From Holothuria scabra (lineage: Eukaryota; Echinodermata; Holothuroidea; Aspidochirotida; Holothuriidae), in NCBI GenBank assembly GCA_037179385.1, contig CM074179.1, forward strand, positions 3,410,001 to 3,474,000: a stretch of 64,000 nt of DNA, in the 5' to 3' direction. Below, one piece after another: positions 42,910 to 55,551 of the stretch. Both the position numbers and the translations under genes were made by a program. A model generated the notes under the pieces. That model was given only the letters and a program-made list of their open reading frames with translations, had not been told where the DNA came from and searched no databases. Position 1 is the first letter of the stretch. Every line of letters starts with the position of its first letter.

Positions 42910-45500
42910 TCACCACGTGCCATCTCTTAGTATCGGGTGAGTCTCAGTTACCTTTAAATTTCACCTTTTAAGGATAATAGCTGTAAAATCGCGAAAACGG
43001 CCGATTGTGAATGTTTGAAGTAGTGACATGCAGCTCTATCTAGGGGCCGCCATACTGGAGTGTGTTTGTTTGAGTGATGTACTGATTTCTCTAGTAATTA
43101 CTACAGTTGTGGAATGCCAATTGGGTAAATACTAATGGTATACCGTATAGAAGGCCTACACTGTGGTTGACAGAAAATTAAAAAAAAAAAATGCAAACAA
43201 TTTGGTAGCTCATATTTCACATTACGCAGGCGCGTAGCCAGGATTATGTCATGGGGGTGTCATGGGGGTACAACATGAAGGAAAAATTTTATAGAATAGA
43301 GTGGAAAACCCTCTATTTTAGGTGTTGCAAGGTTGGGTCATGATAGAGTTCCTAACCAAAAACCCCTACCCCAAGCAATAAATTGATGTTGTGTACGGAT
43401 AATAATGTATTTTAGACATTTGTGGGAGGAACTAAAGTAAGTAGGGTAGGAAATCGTCGAGCCGTCTCTAGTTTGAGGAGTAAGCTTTGAAACATCTACA
43501 CACAGTAAACTGAACGAAAAAGTTTGTATTAAACTAACAAACAGAAACGACACCAGAATGAAGTCAAACCATTCCATCCTCAGTTGCAGATTCATTTATT
43601 CTTCATTTCACCTCAAAGAAGTATATGGGACTTTTAAACACCAACACAACAAAGGGTAAAAAATGAGAGCAAAATAAGGAACAAACAATCAGCACCCCCG
43701 CTAGGCAACAAAACACTCGCGGAGGCAACAAAAGCACACAATAAGGCAACCCCACGCCTGACGGCAGCAACACTCCGAGGGCAGCACCACACTCCAAAGC
43801 TAAAATTTCTAATTAAAGCACTTTTCAAGAGTATGAAGTGATAAATGGTACAAGTAGCAGGTTATTAACATTGTAAATACTCGGTTAGGAATCATCATGG
43901 CAGTTTGGGGTGTGAACAACAGAACTGTGACGTCAGCGCAATTGATTGCCACCCCTTACCATGTTTTCTATATATTTTTGGCAAATAGTATAAATTCTGC
44001 TCTTTATAAACTTCTATAAACTATCTTTAGATTATTAGAACGTTCACCTCCTCCCAACCTTCTTTTTCACGAAAGACACAAATTGGATTAACATTCATCT
44101 GCATACATGTATTCCAGAGTTACCATGTGTACAAATATATTAAAATGTTTTGACAGTTTTAAATATGGTGGATATGGGATGACCTGAAACGTCTATCAAA
44201 ATAGGAACTTTTCTAAATTCGACAAATCTAAACAGTTGTCCAGCATAATATTTATCACTCTTTCCTATCCTATATCATTTTTCATATTAAGTGAAAAAGA
44301 AAAGAAAAACAAATCTACAGGAAAGGGGAAATTTTTTTCCAACCCCATCACAAAACGATAAGTGATTTCGCAGCAAACGACTGCCACTACATGTAGTGAC
44401 TTTGCCTCTAAAGAAGGGAACACATACAACGCGCGAGATCAAAGGCGGTGTGGGGATAGCTGTTATCCGACTTTGTACATGACTTAAGCCTCAACTTCCT
44501 GAAGTGATATCTGCTTCCAGTGCGTTCAAACTCAGGCTGGGGTGAAGCAATGGCTGCCAATTAATACGGTACATACTTGACTTGTCTGTTGCCTAACCCC
44601 AACTGTTATATCGCACATTTTTGTGTATTTTGGTAAATCAAGGAGTCCGGAGCACACGTTCGCTCAAGCATATTTTGACCGAAAAATAAATTATTGCCTA
44701 CTTGCAAACACATTTAAGCGATATTCATAGAAAGGGGTAAAATGACGTGTAAGTTTACAGAGAAAAATTAATTGAAATGCTTTGGCAAACACTTTTTTCC
44801 AATGATTTGAGAGTATTTGAAAATTCAAAAGGTGCGAGAAGGGAATTGAAAATTTTTCCGACCAATCTGTAAAATTATTGATATTTGGGACAAGAACATA
44901 TCAAATTGGTCAAAAGTAAGGACGAGGGAATTTCTATTTCCAAACCAGCATCACGTCTTCATTTTTAGCATTAAGGCATACGCCTAGTCTTTGTTTGAGA
45001 TGTGAAAAACTGTCAAAGTACCGGGGTCAGTTTGCTATTTGTTTTCTATTGTTAGGAAATTTGACAAAATATGACGCTATAGGTAACTTCATGACGCACT
45101 GTTTCAATGAGAGGGATTTTCAAAAAGGGATCGAATCCTTGCAAGGAGAGTGAAACTTTACTCGTATGAGTACACGATGAACACCGACACCGTTGTTCTA
45201 TCTGTGCTTAACCTTCACGTACCTTACGTGGGGTATCATTTGTGTTTCCTGCAGGCATGGTCCCACTGGCTTAAACCATAACCTTCATCCGGTCACCCTT
45301 GTGCCGTGCCGGTGGTCCGGTGTCCCCATCCAATATCAGAGTTTGTTAGTCACCGGTTTGTTGTTCGTAATGATGTACATGGTCTGAAGACCGTGAGACT
45401 GGTCAAATGTTGTCAGAGGCGTCGATTTGACATTTAAAGTGTGTGTGTGTGGGGGGGGCATCTGGCCTAAATTTTTCCTCTTTTCCTGATAAGTTGTTCA
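42910..45500. other. No gene seen; one MITE fragment
   Basis: Apart from the MITE piece at 43226-43345, nothing was recognised. Frames at 43338-43828 on the minus strand are leucine-, phenylalanine- and serine-rich and look like translated low-complexity DNA. Confidence 0.4.
43226..43345 (+). mobile_element. hAT-like MITE fragment
   Basis: Begins CAGGCGCGTAGCCAGGATTA and matches the complement of the MITE at 14913-15114 (TGTCATGGGGG, TTTTAGGTGTTGCAAGGTTG). The other end is missing. Confidence 0.65.
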
Positions 45501-46375
45501 CAGCGGCGTAGCTACAATTTTTTTTTGCGGGGGGGGGGGGGGGTACGCATCCACATTTTACGATTTTTTAAGTGTGAGCATCACTGTACTAGGGACATAA
45601 TTTGTGGCCCGCCAAGCGCGCTGAAACCTTTGTCCGTTTTCGAATATTTGGAAAAAAAAGAGCTTGTATTGCAGAAAAGTTTGAATTCTAAGTTTCCTGT
45701 TAGGAAATTTGAAAAGGTGGGGGATTACTGAAGGATTTGAATACCCTGTTGCCAAATCTGAGATTGAGCGGCCACCAAACTGATTGTTGTTGCTACATAG
45801 TGTTATCCAACGCCTACGACATGAGGCTCTCCAACGATATTCTTGGAATCAAGAGCTTATATTGGGGAGAATTTAGAATTGTATGCATTGGCCGGATTAC
45901 GGGAGGGGGAACGGGGGGGGGGGGAGGGGGACTTCAATCACTTTTTCCAGAACTTAGTTTTTTTTTTACGCCTTAGTCTGGTTGGTTTTGCTACAAATAA
46001 CAAACTAAACACTGGCAGAGCTACGCGAGTGATACTTAATCAAGTTGTATAATGTTTAAACAGGTCATATACTGCATTAAAAACTAAATAAAAACAATAT
46101 TTTTCCAATAAATGTCTGAACGCTGTTATTTTCAACACGCTTCGCGTGCACCCGTTTTAAATATGTCAGGATTCGGAATTACTTCTTGTAGAAAACCTCT
46201 TTCATTGTCACTGAAACTCATCACCAGTGCCCGGACCGCACACAGCTGAAGGTCTACCGTAACTAGTGAAAGGGGCAGGCAGGGAGGCGGTCGTCTTCTG
46301 GCCCCTTCTCTGATCAAGTGCCCCCAAGCTTTCTGAAAGGACGATGATCTTATTTGACCCTAATCTAGAGCTCCA

Positions 46376-46940
46376 CTTTTTCGGCTGAAGTGAAAAGGGG
46401 CCCACCCTTTCTCTAATTTCCATTAATTTCTCTATTGAGTCCATTTTTCGGCGTGTTCTGCGCGTCCTGTCAAAGGTAAGGACTCTATAAAAATCTCATG
46501 AAAAGGACTCTTTAGCAAAACAACGGCACTTAGTACCAATATCCTCAGGGGTCACCCTTATTCAGCTGTAGTAAAAAGGAACCACTCTTTGTCTAATTTC
46601 ATTTCAATTTCACCACTGAGATGAAGTAAAAATTCATTTTTTTCGATGCACACCGCGCGCCCCTTTACAGGTAACGGTTCTGTGAAAGTCACCTGAAAAA
46701 GACTATGTAGGAAACCAGAGTATGTTTGTGCTTCAGTCAGAATGTCTTTTGGGGACCTCCGTTATTCAGCTAAGGTTAAAAGTGGCCCATCCTTTCTCTA
46801 ATTTTCATTTAGTTTCATTACTGAGATGTCTTAAACGGAAATTTTTTTCGGCTCGCCCAGTCAGAGACAAGGGCTGAATTCACATCACATGAAAAGCCCC
46901 TTAGATTTCTGAAAAGAAGATCTGAAGAACCAAAGAGGGA
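46376..46940. repeat. Three degenerate tandem units of 180-205 bp
   Basis: Units start near 46376, 46558 and 46763, each with TTCGGCTGAAG or TTCAGCT, CCTTTCTCTAATTT, TTGAGTC or CTGAGATG, a TTTTTTCGG word, a GCGCGCCC- or GCTCGCCC-like word, and a CATGAAAAGGACT-like end. Confidence 0.75.
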
Positions 46941-47146
46941 GCCCCTGAAGAACCTTAATTTTAAGTAATCCATTCTCCCTCCCCGCACCCTCTGCATTAT
47001 GGATTCCGGCCGACTTTAATCAAAGTAATGATATATAATTGAAGAAAGTCAAATTGTGATATTTGTGTTCTGTTAAGTGCCCAGCTAGTATGTAAAGTTG
47101 AAGATAAAATGCATCGTTTTAATGCCTACAATTTCGTAAATACCCA

Positions 47147-47300
47147 GGAGCTTCCGGGGGCTTCGCCTCCTAGACCCCCACCGGGCCTTTGCCCCTGGAC
47201 CCCACCAGAGGCCGTAGGCGGGCCCCTGGACCCCACGCCGTTAAGGGGGCCTTTTGCACTCCTACGGCGCCTTGGGTGCCGTTTGGTAATCTGTCCAAAT
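47147..47300 (+). repeat. GC-rich GGGGCTTCGCC..CTGGACCCC block
   Basis: Contains GGGGGCTTCGCCTCCTAGAC, CCGGGCCTTTGCCCCTGGAC and similar words. The complement of the interior of the hAT MITE at 62618-62893 has the same word series, so the two are related pieces of one family. Confidence 0.65.
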
Positions 47301-47696
47301 TTGCCCCCCACTTTCAGAGATCTAATCCCGCCCGTGATTGTATGCAAGGAAATAAAAAAAAAAAAAAAAACACTGACGTTACCGTTGTCACTTGATGATC
47401 TGGAGTCACATGTAGCAAACCTGCGGTTTTGGCACCTCTAGAGCTCGGAAAAGTTTACCAAATTGAAGGTATGAGCAAGCATCTCTGCTTACGAATTGTA
47501 ATTTACGGCGCGCGAAGCGCGCGTAATTTTTATTTTGAAACATCTAATGACCATTATGGAGCTCTTATTGAAGGGAACTTGGTATTTCAGAATTTTATGA
47601 GTTGTCAAAACCACATTGTGGACTGGTTTCACAAATGGCAAATTTCCGAATTCTTCAGTTCTTCAGGGCCGCCTGTCTTCTGTAGCAACGCCACTG

Positions 47697-48649
47697 GGTG
47701 TCTGAGCGGATCAGATGCAAATGGTGCTAAATGTTACAATATTTTGAGTCACTAGGAAACTCCAAAGTTTTCAAAACATGGTCTTGAAAGTGTCGGTAAT
47801 AACTTAAACGGACTGTGCGGTCAATGTGAATCTAAATCCGGGTACTCTATAATAAGTAAATAGAATCACAACGAACCTAAATTGTGATAGTTTGCGAAGG
47901 ATTTTTACAAAACTTCTAATGGTAAGAAACCATTTTTGATGAAGGAGGGTAAAATCCATTAACGGATCAAAGCACATTTCAATCCACTGCGGGAAAATCA
48001 TAGATCGAGGGGGGATGGTACCAACTGATGTTACTGAGACACCTTTGCATAGGCCTACCGGTGTAAGATTGTTGATACAAAAACATTAAAACACATCTTT
48101 TCGAAGTTTAGAAACACACCTCATCATACACTATCTGCAGACAGAGGATCAAGGTGTACCTCTTTTTCCAGGTTGAAGTGTCTAATCAGATAGCAAAATT
48201 CAGTGTGATTTTTCTTCTCTAATAACGGTCTAAATACGAAATGGTCGAACCGCTGTACGAATATGTGATGTGCTCGTGTCGAAATTTTGCATTTGAAATC
48301 ATTTATTTTTCCGAAAAGTTGCATTCATACACCGAGACATTTGTCCTAAAATATGTTTAGCCTGCCAGGTTGGTCATTCACTAAAGATTACAAATTTTAC
48401 TAAAGCATATAAGGGGACGATTGCTCTAAATGTTGTGCTCCTTCATAACCTCCCGTGCTTCCCTATGCACTCGAACAAAGGACATAATCATAAAGACAGA
48501 TAAATAATGTATGTTTGATGTGTAAGTGAAAAAAAGATCATCGAAGTGTAAACCTGTAATTATTCACACAGAATTCGATCGTAATCGGTACAGCACATGT
48601 TTTATAACCTACATGAATAGTAGTTTTAGTAGTACTTAACTTTTTAGTT
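47697..48649. other. No gene seen
   Basis: AT-rich, with minus-strand frames of 65-66 codons lacking any domain. No repeat partner recognised. Confidence 0.4.
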
Positions 48650-48748
48650 TCAGGTCACAAAAAGTGGTCAGGGAACCTTTACGTTAGTGTCCCCTCCACT
48701 TATAAAAGTGGGGGGCATGACCCCCTGCCCCCCAAATCCACGCCCCTG
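48650..48748. mobile_element. End of a hAT-like element
   Basis: Read inward from 48748: CAGGGGCGTGGATTTGGGGG, then GGGTCATGCCCCC. This is a hAT-type terminus. It abuts the SINE piece at 48753, so it appears to have inserted into that SINE. The other end was not located. Confidence 0.5.
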
Positions 48749-48752
48749 AATG

Positions 48753-48850
48753 TTGTCCTTCAGTGGGCGTACTAACTTCTTCGGCAAGCAATTTTAACAG
48801 TTAAAAGTTAGGTTCCGCCCTTTAGGTTTCCGGCCCTTTGTCAGAGGGTC
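48753..48850 (+). mobile_element. U2-type SINE body fragment
   Basis: ATGTTGTCCTTCAGTGGGCG, TAACTTCTTCGG and CCCTTTGTCAGAGGGT match the SINE body at 61080-61160 in inverse orientation. The U2 head is absent, cut off by the hAT-like end at 48748. Confidence 0.7.
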
Positions 48851-48965
48851 GTGAGTTAAGCGAGCTTCTGATACGATTTACACAAAGGTAGCGCACAGTT
48901 TGGTAAAGGCATATATGGTCTTGATGTAAAATCCCTAAATGGCACATATGTGGAATTGCTATTTA

Positions 48966-49330
48966 TTCACCGCAACCGTCCCGTAAAAAAATTTGAGCCA
49001 TAACAAATTTTATGTGCGCCATATCTTCCTTCATATTATATCAACTAAGTTATAACTGCCATTTTTTTTGTTAAAGCTAGATACGAATTCCATATCTGGA
49101 CCACAAATGGGCCAGATATAAATTTCCATATGTGGATCGTAAATGGATTTGTTACATATAAACCATATCTGTCCCGTATAAAATTTGCCCACTAACAAAT
49201 TTTATATACGCCATATATTCCTTTATGTTTTATCAAATTGTATCTTCCCAGATTTTGTTGAAGCGTGATACAAATTCCACATCTGGACTAGATATGGACC
49301 AGATATAAATTTCCATAAATGGCCCATGTG
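48966..49330 (+). repeat. Tandem duplication of about 175 bp
   Basis: Two units share GTCCCGTA, ACAAATTTTAT, CGCCATAT, GATACRAATTCCA (A or G), CATCTGGAC and CCAGATATAAATTTCCAT. The sequence is studded with palindromic CCATATGTGG-like words. Confidence 0.75.
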
Positions 49331-49394
49331 TGGACTTTGAGCAAAGGTTACCAAAATGTGATTTGAATCCATAAGTGACGTGAAGTTTTTCACT

Positions 49395-49600
49395 CACAGG
49401 GAGGCACTGTCCCTATTAACTTCAAATTCAACACAACAGTCTGAAGAGCGAAGGGATACAATATGAGGAAGTAAGATAACCTTTGCTTCACCCTAAGCTC
49501 ACTTTGGAATCCCAATTTAGCGACTTCATTTACCGATTTCTCGAAGAATACATGTTGAGAATTGAAGTTACCCACAACGTAGTAATATTAGGTCCCCATT
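49395..49600 (+). repeat. Diverged repeat, partner at 57400-57600
   Basis: GGGAGGCACTGTCCCTATTAACTTC corresponds to GGGAGGTCTTATTCCTGTTAACTTC (aligned in short words: GGGAGG, ATTAACTTC, ACAGTC, GAGGAAGT). The region 49.4-51.1 kb thus joins the families at 57.4 kb and 1.0-1.4 kb. Confidence 0.55.
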
Positions 49601-50228
49601 GCAAATATGAAAAATAAATTTTTGCTTGAAGTGTTCCTCAACTCAAAACATAAAAAATATATATTTGACACCATTAAAAATGAATTCTTATGATCCAATT
49701 GGACATACAAGTACTTGAGTACTTTAGTTTGAATAGAAACACCAGTAGTTTACTTACTTTCTTGTCTCTGCAGTGACTTAGCACTATTCAGCGCAAAATG
49801 GCTTCTTCCTTATGGGAACATTCTAAATAGCCTTACAGTATTTGTCCCATACAGGACTCACTGATGTTCAAATAAGCAAACATGATTGCACTTCGTAATG
49901 ACGGTCTCATTTATGTTTGCTTTGATATTAGACGTATAGAAATTCTACAGTATGGTATTCAAGCTATACGATCATAGCAATTATGATAACAAATCTGGTA
50001 AATAATAAGGGTAAATAAGAATTCTAGGTAGCTGTGAAATAGTGGTTACATGAATTTTATTCAAATATATGATGAAGTATGTTTGGATGAATGTTTGACC
50101 TATTGAAAGCTTCTATGCTTCACGTACTTGCACTGATTCCATTCCGAAACAAAGTAGTAGGTAAGACCCTTAAATAAAATATTGGATAATAAATGTAATT
50201 ACAAATAAAAAAATATCTTAATATCTAC

Positions 50229-50319
50229 ATGGGTACGCAGATATTGTGATGATGACTCGCCTAGACCATAGATGGGTACGCAGATATTGTCATGATGAAT
50301 CGCGCGGCCTAGACCATAG
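50229..50319 (+). repeat. 43/48-bp tandem duplication
   Basis: Two copies from ATGGGTACGCAGATATTGT to GCCTAGACCATAG; the second has a 5-bp CGCGG-containing expansion. Confidence 0.85.
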
Positions 50320-50736
50320 AAACTAATTTTGACCCAGTTCTAAAGAATTGGGCCTATTGTAACAAGTGTTTGTTTTCTTGTACGTCAGAACATCTTATTT
50401 GTTAAATTCAAATACATTTATTGAAATGTGGTTCACGCTTGGTGTGAAGCGTCGTTTGAAGAGCCCCAGGATGAGTTCAACAGTATCGAAAAATCTCGAA
50501 AAACACATGCATTAAAATGAACAGTAAAGTCGTATTCTGCAGTCAACTTGTCAAAACCGGTTGGGTGTCTTTTAGAGAAATGTTTGATCAAAATGGCAGG
50601 TCATATGTTTGAGGAACGAATTAAGAAGTTTGTTTAATTCCAGACGTATCCGTTTAGTATCTATAAGTGATTGTTTTCCAGTGTTTCGACTACTTGGCTA
50701 GACCATATAAAATAAGGTAAGATTATAAAAGATAAG

Positions 50737-50825
50737 ATGGATGAAACTAGATGGGATGGGATGAAGTGAGGTGAGATGAGGTGAGTTGAGAAGATATGAG
50801 ATGAGATGAGATGAAATGAGAAGCG
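50737..50825 (+). repeat. GAGAT/GATGG simple repeat
   Basis: An array of GATGG, GAGGTGA and GAGATGA units. Confidence 0.85.
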
Positions 50826-51125
50826 ATCAACTCTGGTAAACTCCACAAGGGTAAAAAGTGTTTGAACACACATAAAACATAAACAGCAGTTACTTAAACA
50901 GACAAGCTAAGAGAGTAAACTACTACACAAATGCCGAACTACCTGTCTTATTACGCAGTCACTTGTATTGTAAATGTAGTTGATACCCCCAACATCCTTG
51001 CTTAAATGGGGTGATAATTTCCGGAAATTTCGAGTTATACCTTGGACCATATCTTTAAGTCTCCCTGGTTTACCACCAAGGAAACCAAGATTGTATCTTC
51101 TCAGTTTTAAGTTTAACACAGGATC

Positions 51126-52217
51126 CTTTAATTTGAGTAGTTCTGTACAGCTGCAATGATATCACAAATTATTGCACAATGTACCATTTAAATTGAGTGA
51201 ATAAACTTTAAAGTATAGCACTCTTACTCACGTGGGGTGATGTAATAAGTTAAACCCTTTTCTGTACAATATGATATGCAGGAAAACAGTAAAAGTTCAT
51301 GGTCATCAATACATTTTAATCTCAAAGGGAAAGAAAGCAGGTAATGTGAGGTGTACAACAAGAAAGTAACAATTTATTGTGTTTTAAGGCCCCAGCCCTC
51401 CTCTTTTCGTAATACCATCGTTGAAACACACGGGAAATTAGCAGGTCAACTCCCTCAAACCCCTGCCTTTTCTCAAGTCAGCCCCCCCCCCTTTTTGGAA
51501 TGTCTGGATCCGCGTCTGAAACAAGCGATGAAAATGGGAGTTGGATGAGTAAGATCCATTTTGCATCTTCTAAACCTAATATTTTTAACATAGAAACGCA
51601 TGTTTCATTTTCAAGAACAAATTCGTTGTTTTCTACTCTTTGTTTCATTGAAACATTTCTTTGGCGAAACTGAATTGAAAACGTAATAATTATGGTATAA
51701 AAAAATAAATGAATGAATACATAATTTAAAAAAGTATGGAAATGAAATAAATGTAAACTAAAGAACAATGGACTACATGCAGGGTGCACAATGCTTTAAA
51801 TGTAATTCACTTATTATTTCTGCAGTTTTTACTCTCTTTTTATTCAATACTAATAACTCAACAGTATCAGTTTATGTTTAGATTTTTTCATCAAAACCTC
51901 CAAATTAAAAGAAAGGACTGTGTTCTTCGGTTATTCCATTCAATTACATATATTTTTTAAATTGGGCAAAAACAAAAAACAAAAAAAAAAAAAAAAAAAA
52001 CAACAACAAAAAAAAAAAAAACACATTGTGCTGCACACTGTGTCGAACTTTCTATAAGAAGAGTCGGATCTGTTTCAAACTTCCCCGAAACTACATTTTA
52101 TCATCTAAGAGAGGCCCCCCAACCTAAACGATAACAAAGTAATATCTAGACTGAGAATGGCGATGAACTGGAAATTCTTATGAAGTTGACAGAGAGGACA
52201 TATGCAGGAGGGTTTCC
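51126..52217. other. No gene seen; poly-A tract
   Basis: Contains an A-rich run at about 51967-52022. The minus-strand frame at 51478-51789 begins in a poly-C/G run and shows no domain. Confidence 0.4.
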
Positions 52218-52330
52218 TCTTTGGCACACAAGGTGGTCGTTTGCATCCGACTTCCATTCGAGACGCTGGTTTCTAGAACAATTTATATCACAGACTTTCA
52301 AAATGGAACCAACTGCGGTGCTGCGTAGTG
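52218..52330 (+). mobile_element. tRNA-type SINE fragment (head)
   Basis: GGTGGTCGTTTGCATCCGACTT and CAGACTTTCAAAATGGAACC (in short words GCATCCGACTT, ACTTTCAAAATGGAACC) match the head-body junction of the SINE at 35893-36152. Confidence 0.6.
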
Positions 52331-55300
52331 TTACATTTAGGCAATTGATTTAGGGAAACATGTCGGTGGCCCACAAGTAGGCCTAAAGTGGGCTGTGAGC
52401 ATTTCTAGATTATTCTTAAGTACTACAAGCTGAGGTGTTGGTCCCAATAAATCAAATCAAATCGCAAGTAATTGAGAAGTTACAAGATAAAATTCACCTC
52501 AATATCATTTGGAAAAATGGAGAATGACAAATGACCTTGTAAGGCACCTCCTGGAATAACTTTTCCTGGAGTCCATAAAATACGTATTCTGGTTGTCCTT
52601 TATTTAAGTCTCATAAGAAGAACGCTAATATCCCAGACTAAGTCCTCCATATCCTGTCGCAATACTCTTTTGTTAACCCAAGATATCTCCCACTTAAATA
52701 TCTGTTTACTTTCATTAAAAATGTCTTCACGTATCAACAAAACCACAGAAGCTATGTAATGTTGGTACATGCCTCAAGTTCATTTATTCTTTATAATTGA
52801 ATGCGAGGTTTTCCTTAAAACTTGAATGCAGTTGGAATGTTTGACTGTCCCTTACCGTGGACTTAACTTTACTCTATGACACAGTTATGTAGGGTAAAGC
52901 AAAAAAAATTTACTTTACATTTCTTATAAAAAATATAATGCAGTATCAGTTAAATGTGCTGCGATGACAGCACAACTTTCCCATAATGTAGTACTAAAGG
53001 AAAATGTATAACCTCAAAAATGAGTAATTTTAAAAAGCTGTGTCCTATTAGGATGCGGAGTTCACCTCCTGAAAGAGAAACTTCTTCTGCATATTTTGAA
53101 GTCAATGAATGGAAGTATACGAAGGGTTGAGACAACTTGACGTTTCATTGGTCACCATGCGAACGAAGCTCCCTATTCTTGCAACTGTGAGGAACGTAGT
53201 TACTTGATCAAAATCAGAAAATCCCCATTTAAGAGATACTGACGCAAAATTAACTTTTCTTCTCCCTTGAAAGACCACTGACTAAAGACCAAGTCCCCTC
53301 ACTTTGGAAAATAATCACTTAAAAAGGAGAACAAGTGTGAGGGCAAAAGGTTAACAATCGATGTCAAACTTTACCTGCCCCTTTAAGCGGTGTTGCTGAT
53401 CAACAAGTCTAGGTTGTATCAGAGATTTGGAAACCCTCTGGTTAAATCTATTCTGTGAGTTGACCAATGGAACGGTCTTTTAAGTGATTAAAATTTGTCA
53501 CAAAGAATTAGCACGAACCATGTAGAGTAATGGAGTAGTTAAGAAAGAAGGCCACTGGGTAACTGGTGTAAAGTTTTCAGACCTCGCTTGCGATTTAAAT
53601 TTTATATCATTTTCGTACCATTTCTATCACAAAGACATCTCTTTTGTTGAAAACTTACCGTCACATAAAAGAGAAACACTCAGCCGAAATAGTACAACAG
53701 CTTAAAAGTGTAAAGTATATTGAACCAAAAACGACGTCTTCTCATGAACCTGATTTCGTAATTTGTGTAGTAAATGTACACTTACCATACATATGCCACT
53801 ATTGCTACGTCATTTTGCCGGATGTATGCATCGAACATGAGTGTAAAGGGTATCCGTGGTCTCCGGTCTTACAAAGAAGGGTATCCATGGTGTACCGCTC
53901 TTACAAAGAAGGGTGTGCATGGTTTACCTCATTTGGTGTAAACTTTGTCATAAAACAAACTATTAAAATTTCAAATATGTTGATCAAACATTGATTTGAA
54001 CAACCTGTTTCAAGCAAACAACTCAAACATTGTTTTCAAAGAATTTAAAGTGTACTTAGGTCTTTACAGACAGCTTCCCATGTTCATTTAACGAAAAACC
54101 AACGGCAATGCAGAAATGTGTAACAAGTGCACTGCTTGTATCAATTACTTATAAAGCACGTTGCATAACGAGAAGCCAACTCGAATTGCTAAAGAAACGT
54201 ACACCCACATACGGTAATGAATTTAATCATAGCCTATATTAAAAGCAGTGAACAAAATTTACTACACATCTGGTTTTAACAGAGTAAGGAATGACAGCGA
54301 AAAGATAAAAAAGACTCATTTAAACAAAGGTGGTAATAGAGTTTAATTATCCTGTAGATTTTACTAACATTGGTGGTTCAATCAGTGATCCTGATGAAAT
54401 TGCGAATACTCTAAACATTTATTCACTAATGTTGGTTCCGATCTAGCCAAAAATACACCCCGACGCAGCCCCACTAGCAGACCATAATGTACACAGTGCA
54501 TGTTTATTGCGCCTAAAATTATAATGTTGTCATTAAGCGTCATGGCTATTGGGTGTATTAAGCTTAATACGGAAGCTGTGGACTTAAACAACTTGAAGAA
54601 ATTCGTCCAACTATTGTTTCCAATGTAATACATCTTATAACCAAAGACTTTTACAGTCATATGCTTTTAATATTTTGTCCGCACATGGATGCTCTTCAGT
54701 CTAAAAAATGAAAATAAGTTAACTTCATCTTTGAAAAGAGCCTCCGAAGACCCTAATGTTTATGGTATGTTAAATTTTGGTACTACATTTCAAATTTGGA
54801 ACTGGGACAGGGGTCCCTCCATAAGGTCTTCCCTTCACCAGGCTGGACTGTTACCCTTGTAATCGCCGTGGTACTTCTTGACACCTCTCCATCACTCCTT
54901 GCGAAGCCGTCACGGTAACTGGTAAAATCCTTTCACTTCTACTTCCGATGCTACTGGGGGTCACCTCATTGCATGATAACTCTGTTCTGCAACTCTCCCC
55001 TAACAATCCGGAAAGACTCCTCCGTTTTGTCCATTAGCTCGGGTAATAGTCATTGGTTGTGGCGTCATCTCTCACTATTTCTTCTTCCGGGGGGGTTGGT
55101 CCCACTACAATATCAAGTGGTATACCTACCTTTCGGCTGTGGCGTAGGGAACCGGCGGGTGGGGGGGGGGGCAGTCTTAGGGCGCTGTGTGTCCCCAAAT
55201 TTTCGCAAAACCTTTAATTCGGGCAGGAATGAGGGAAAAGGATTGGACAACCACTTAAGTTTTAAATAACATGGCTTTTTAAGAAAATTCCTAAGCCCGA

Positions 55301-55551
55301 AATCTTAAACAGATATGCCCTAAAAAAGGAAAGAAACGAAAAGAAAAATTTCATGCAAAATCAACAGGAAATCGAGAGTTCTCTACATCTTCGACCAGCA
55401 CAAAATGTTATTTACTCGTTTTCACGACACAATTGAATGATCAAATATCCAAGTTCTTTCAAGGATTTGTCCGAAAATAGAAATGTATCACAGTCATTAA
55501 ACAATGGTAGAAAATACCACAAAGGCCAAGCAAAAGTGCTTGATACATTAT
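52331..55551. other. 3.2 kb without a recognised gene
   Basis: Open frames at 53644-53994 (plus, 116 codons) and 54382-54660 (minus, 92 codons) look fairly protein-like but carry no domain I can name. The first runs through a short tandem repeat (53848-53930). Confidence 0.4.
53848..53930 (+). repeat. 31-32-bp tandem repeat, about 2.6 units
   Basis: Units of GGGTATCCATGGTGTACC then CTCTTACAAAGAA. Confidence 0.85.

Larger units (their letters stand above)
45501..47696. mobile_element. Candidate 2.2-kb hAT-like non-autonomous element
   Basis: Left end CAGCGGCGTAGCTACAATTT; right end, read inward, CAGTGGCGTTGCTACAGAAG, so the terminal repeats agree over about 16 bp. The interior has self-complementary GCGCGCGAAGCGCGC (about 47508-47522) and ACGCTTCGCGTG (46138), a 200-bp satellite (46376-46940) and a GC-rich block (47147-47300). 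No transposase frame. The flanking 8-mers (GTTGTTCA and GGTGTCTG) do not match well, so the pairing of these two ends is not proven. Confidence 0.5.
49750..51125 (+). repeat. Diverged repeat, partner at 985-1445
   Basis: Its two ends match 985-1180 and 1345-1445. The middle holds about 1 kb not seen there, including a 43/48-bp direct duplication at 50229-50319 (ATGGGTACGCAGATATTGT) and a GATGA-type simple array at 50737-50825. Confidence 0.55.

Noticed and set aside
43338..43828. Leucine- and phenylalanine-rich minus-strand frames as membrane protein exons
   Set aside because: Low-complexity composition, overlapping frames and no splice signals.
47109..47441. Proline- and arginine-rich frames on both strands
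   Set aside because: Translation of the GC-rich GGGGCTTCGCC repeat block, not a gene.
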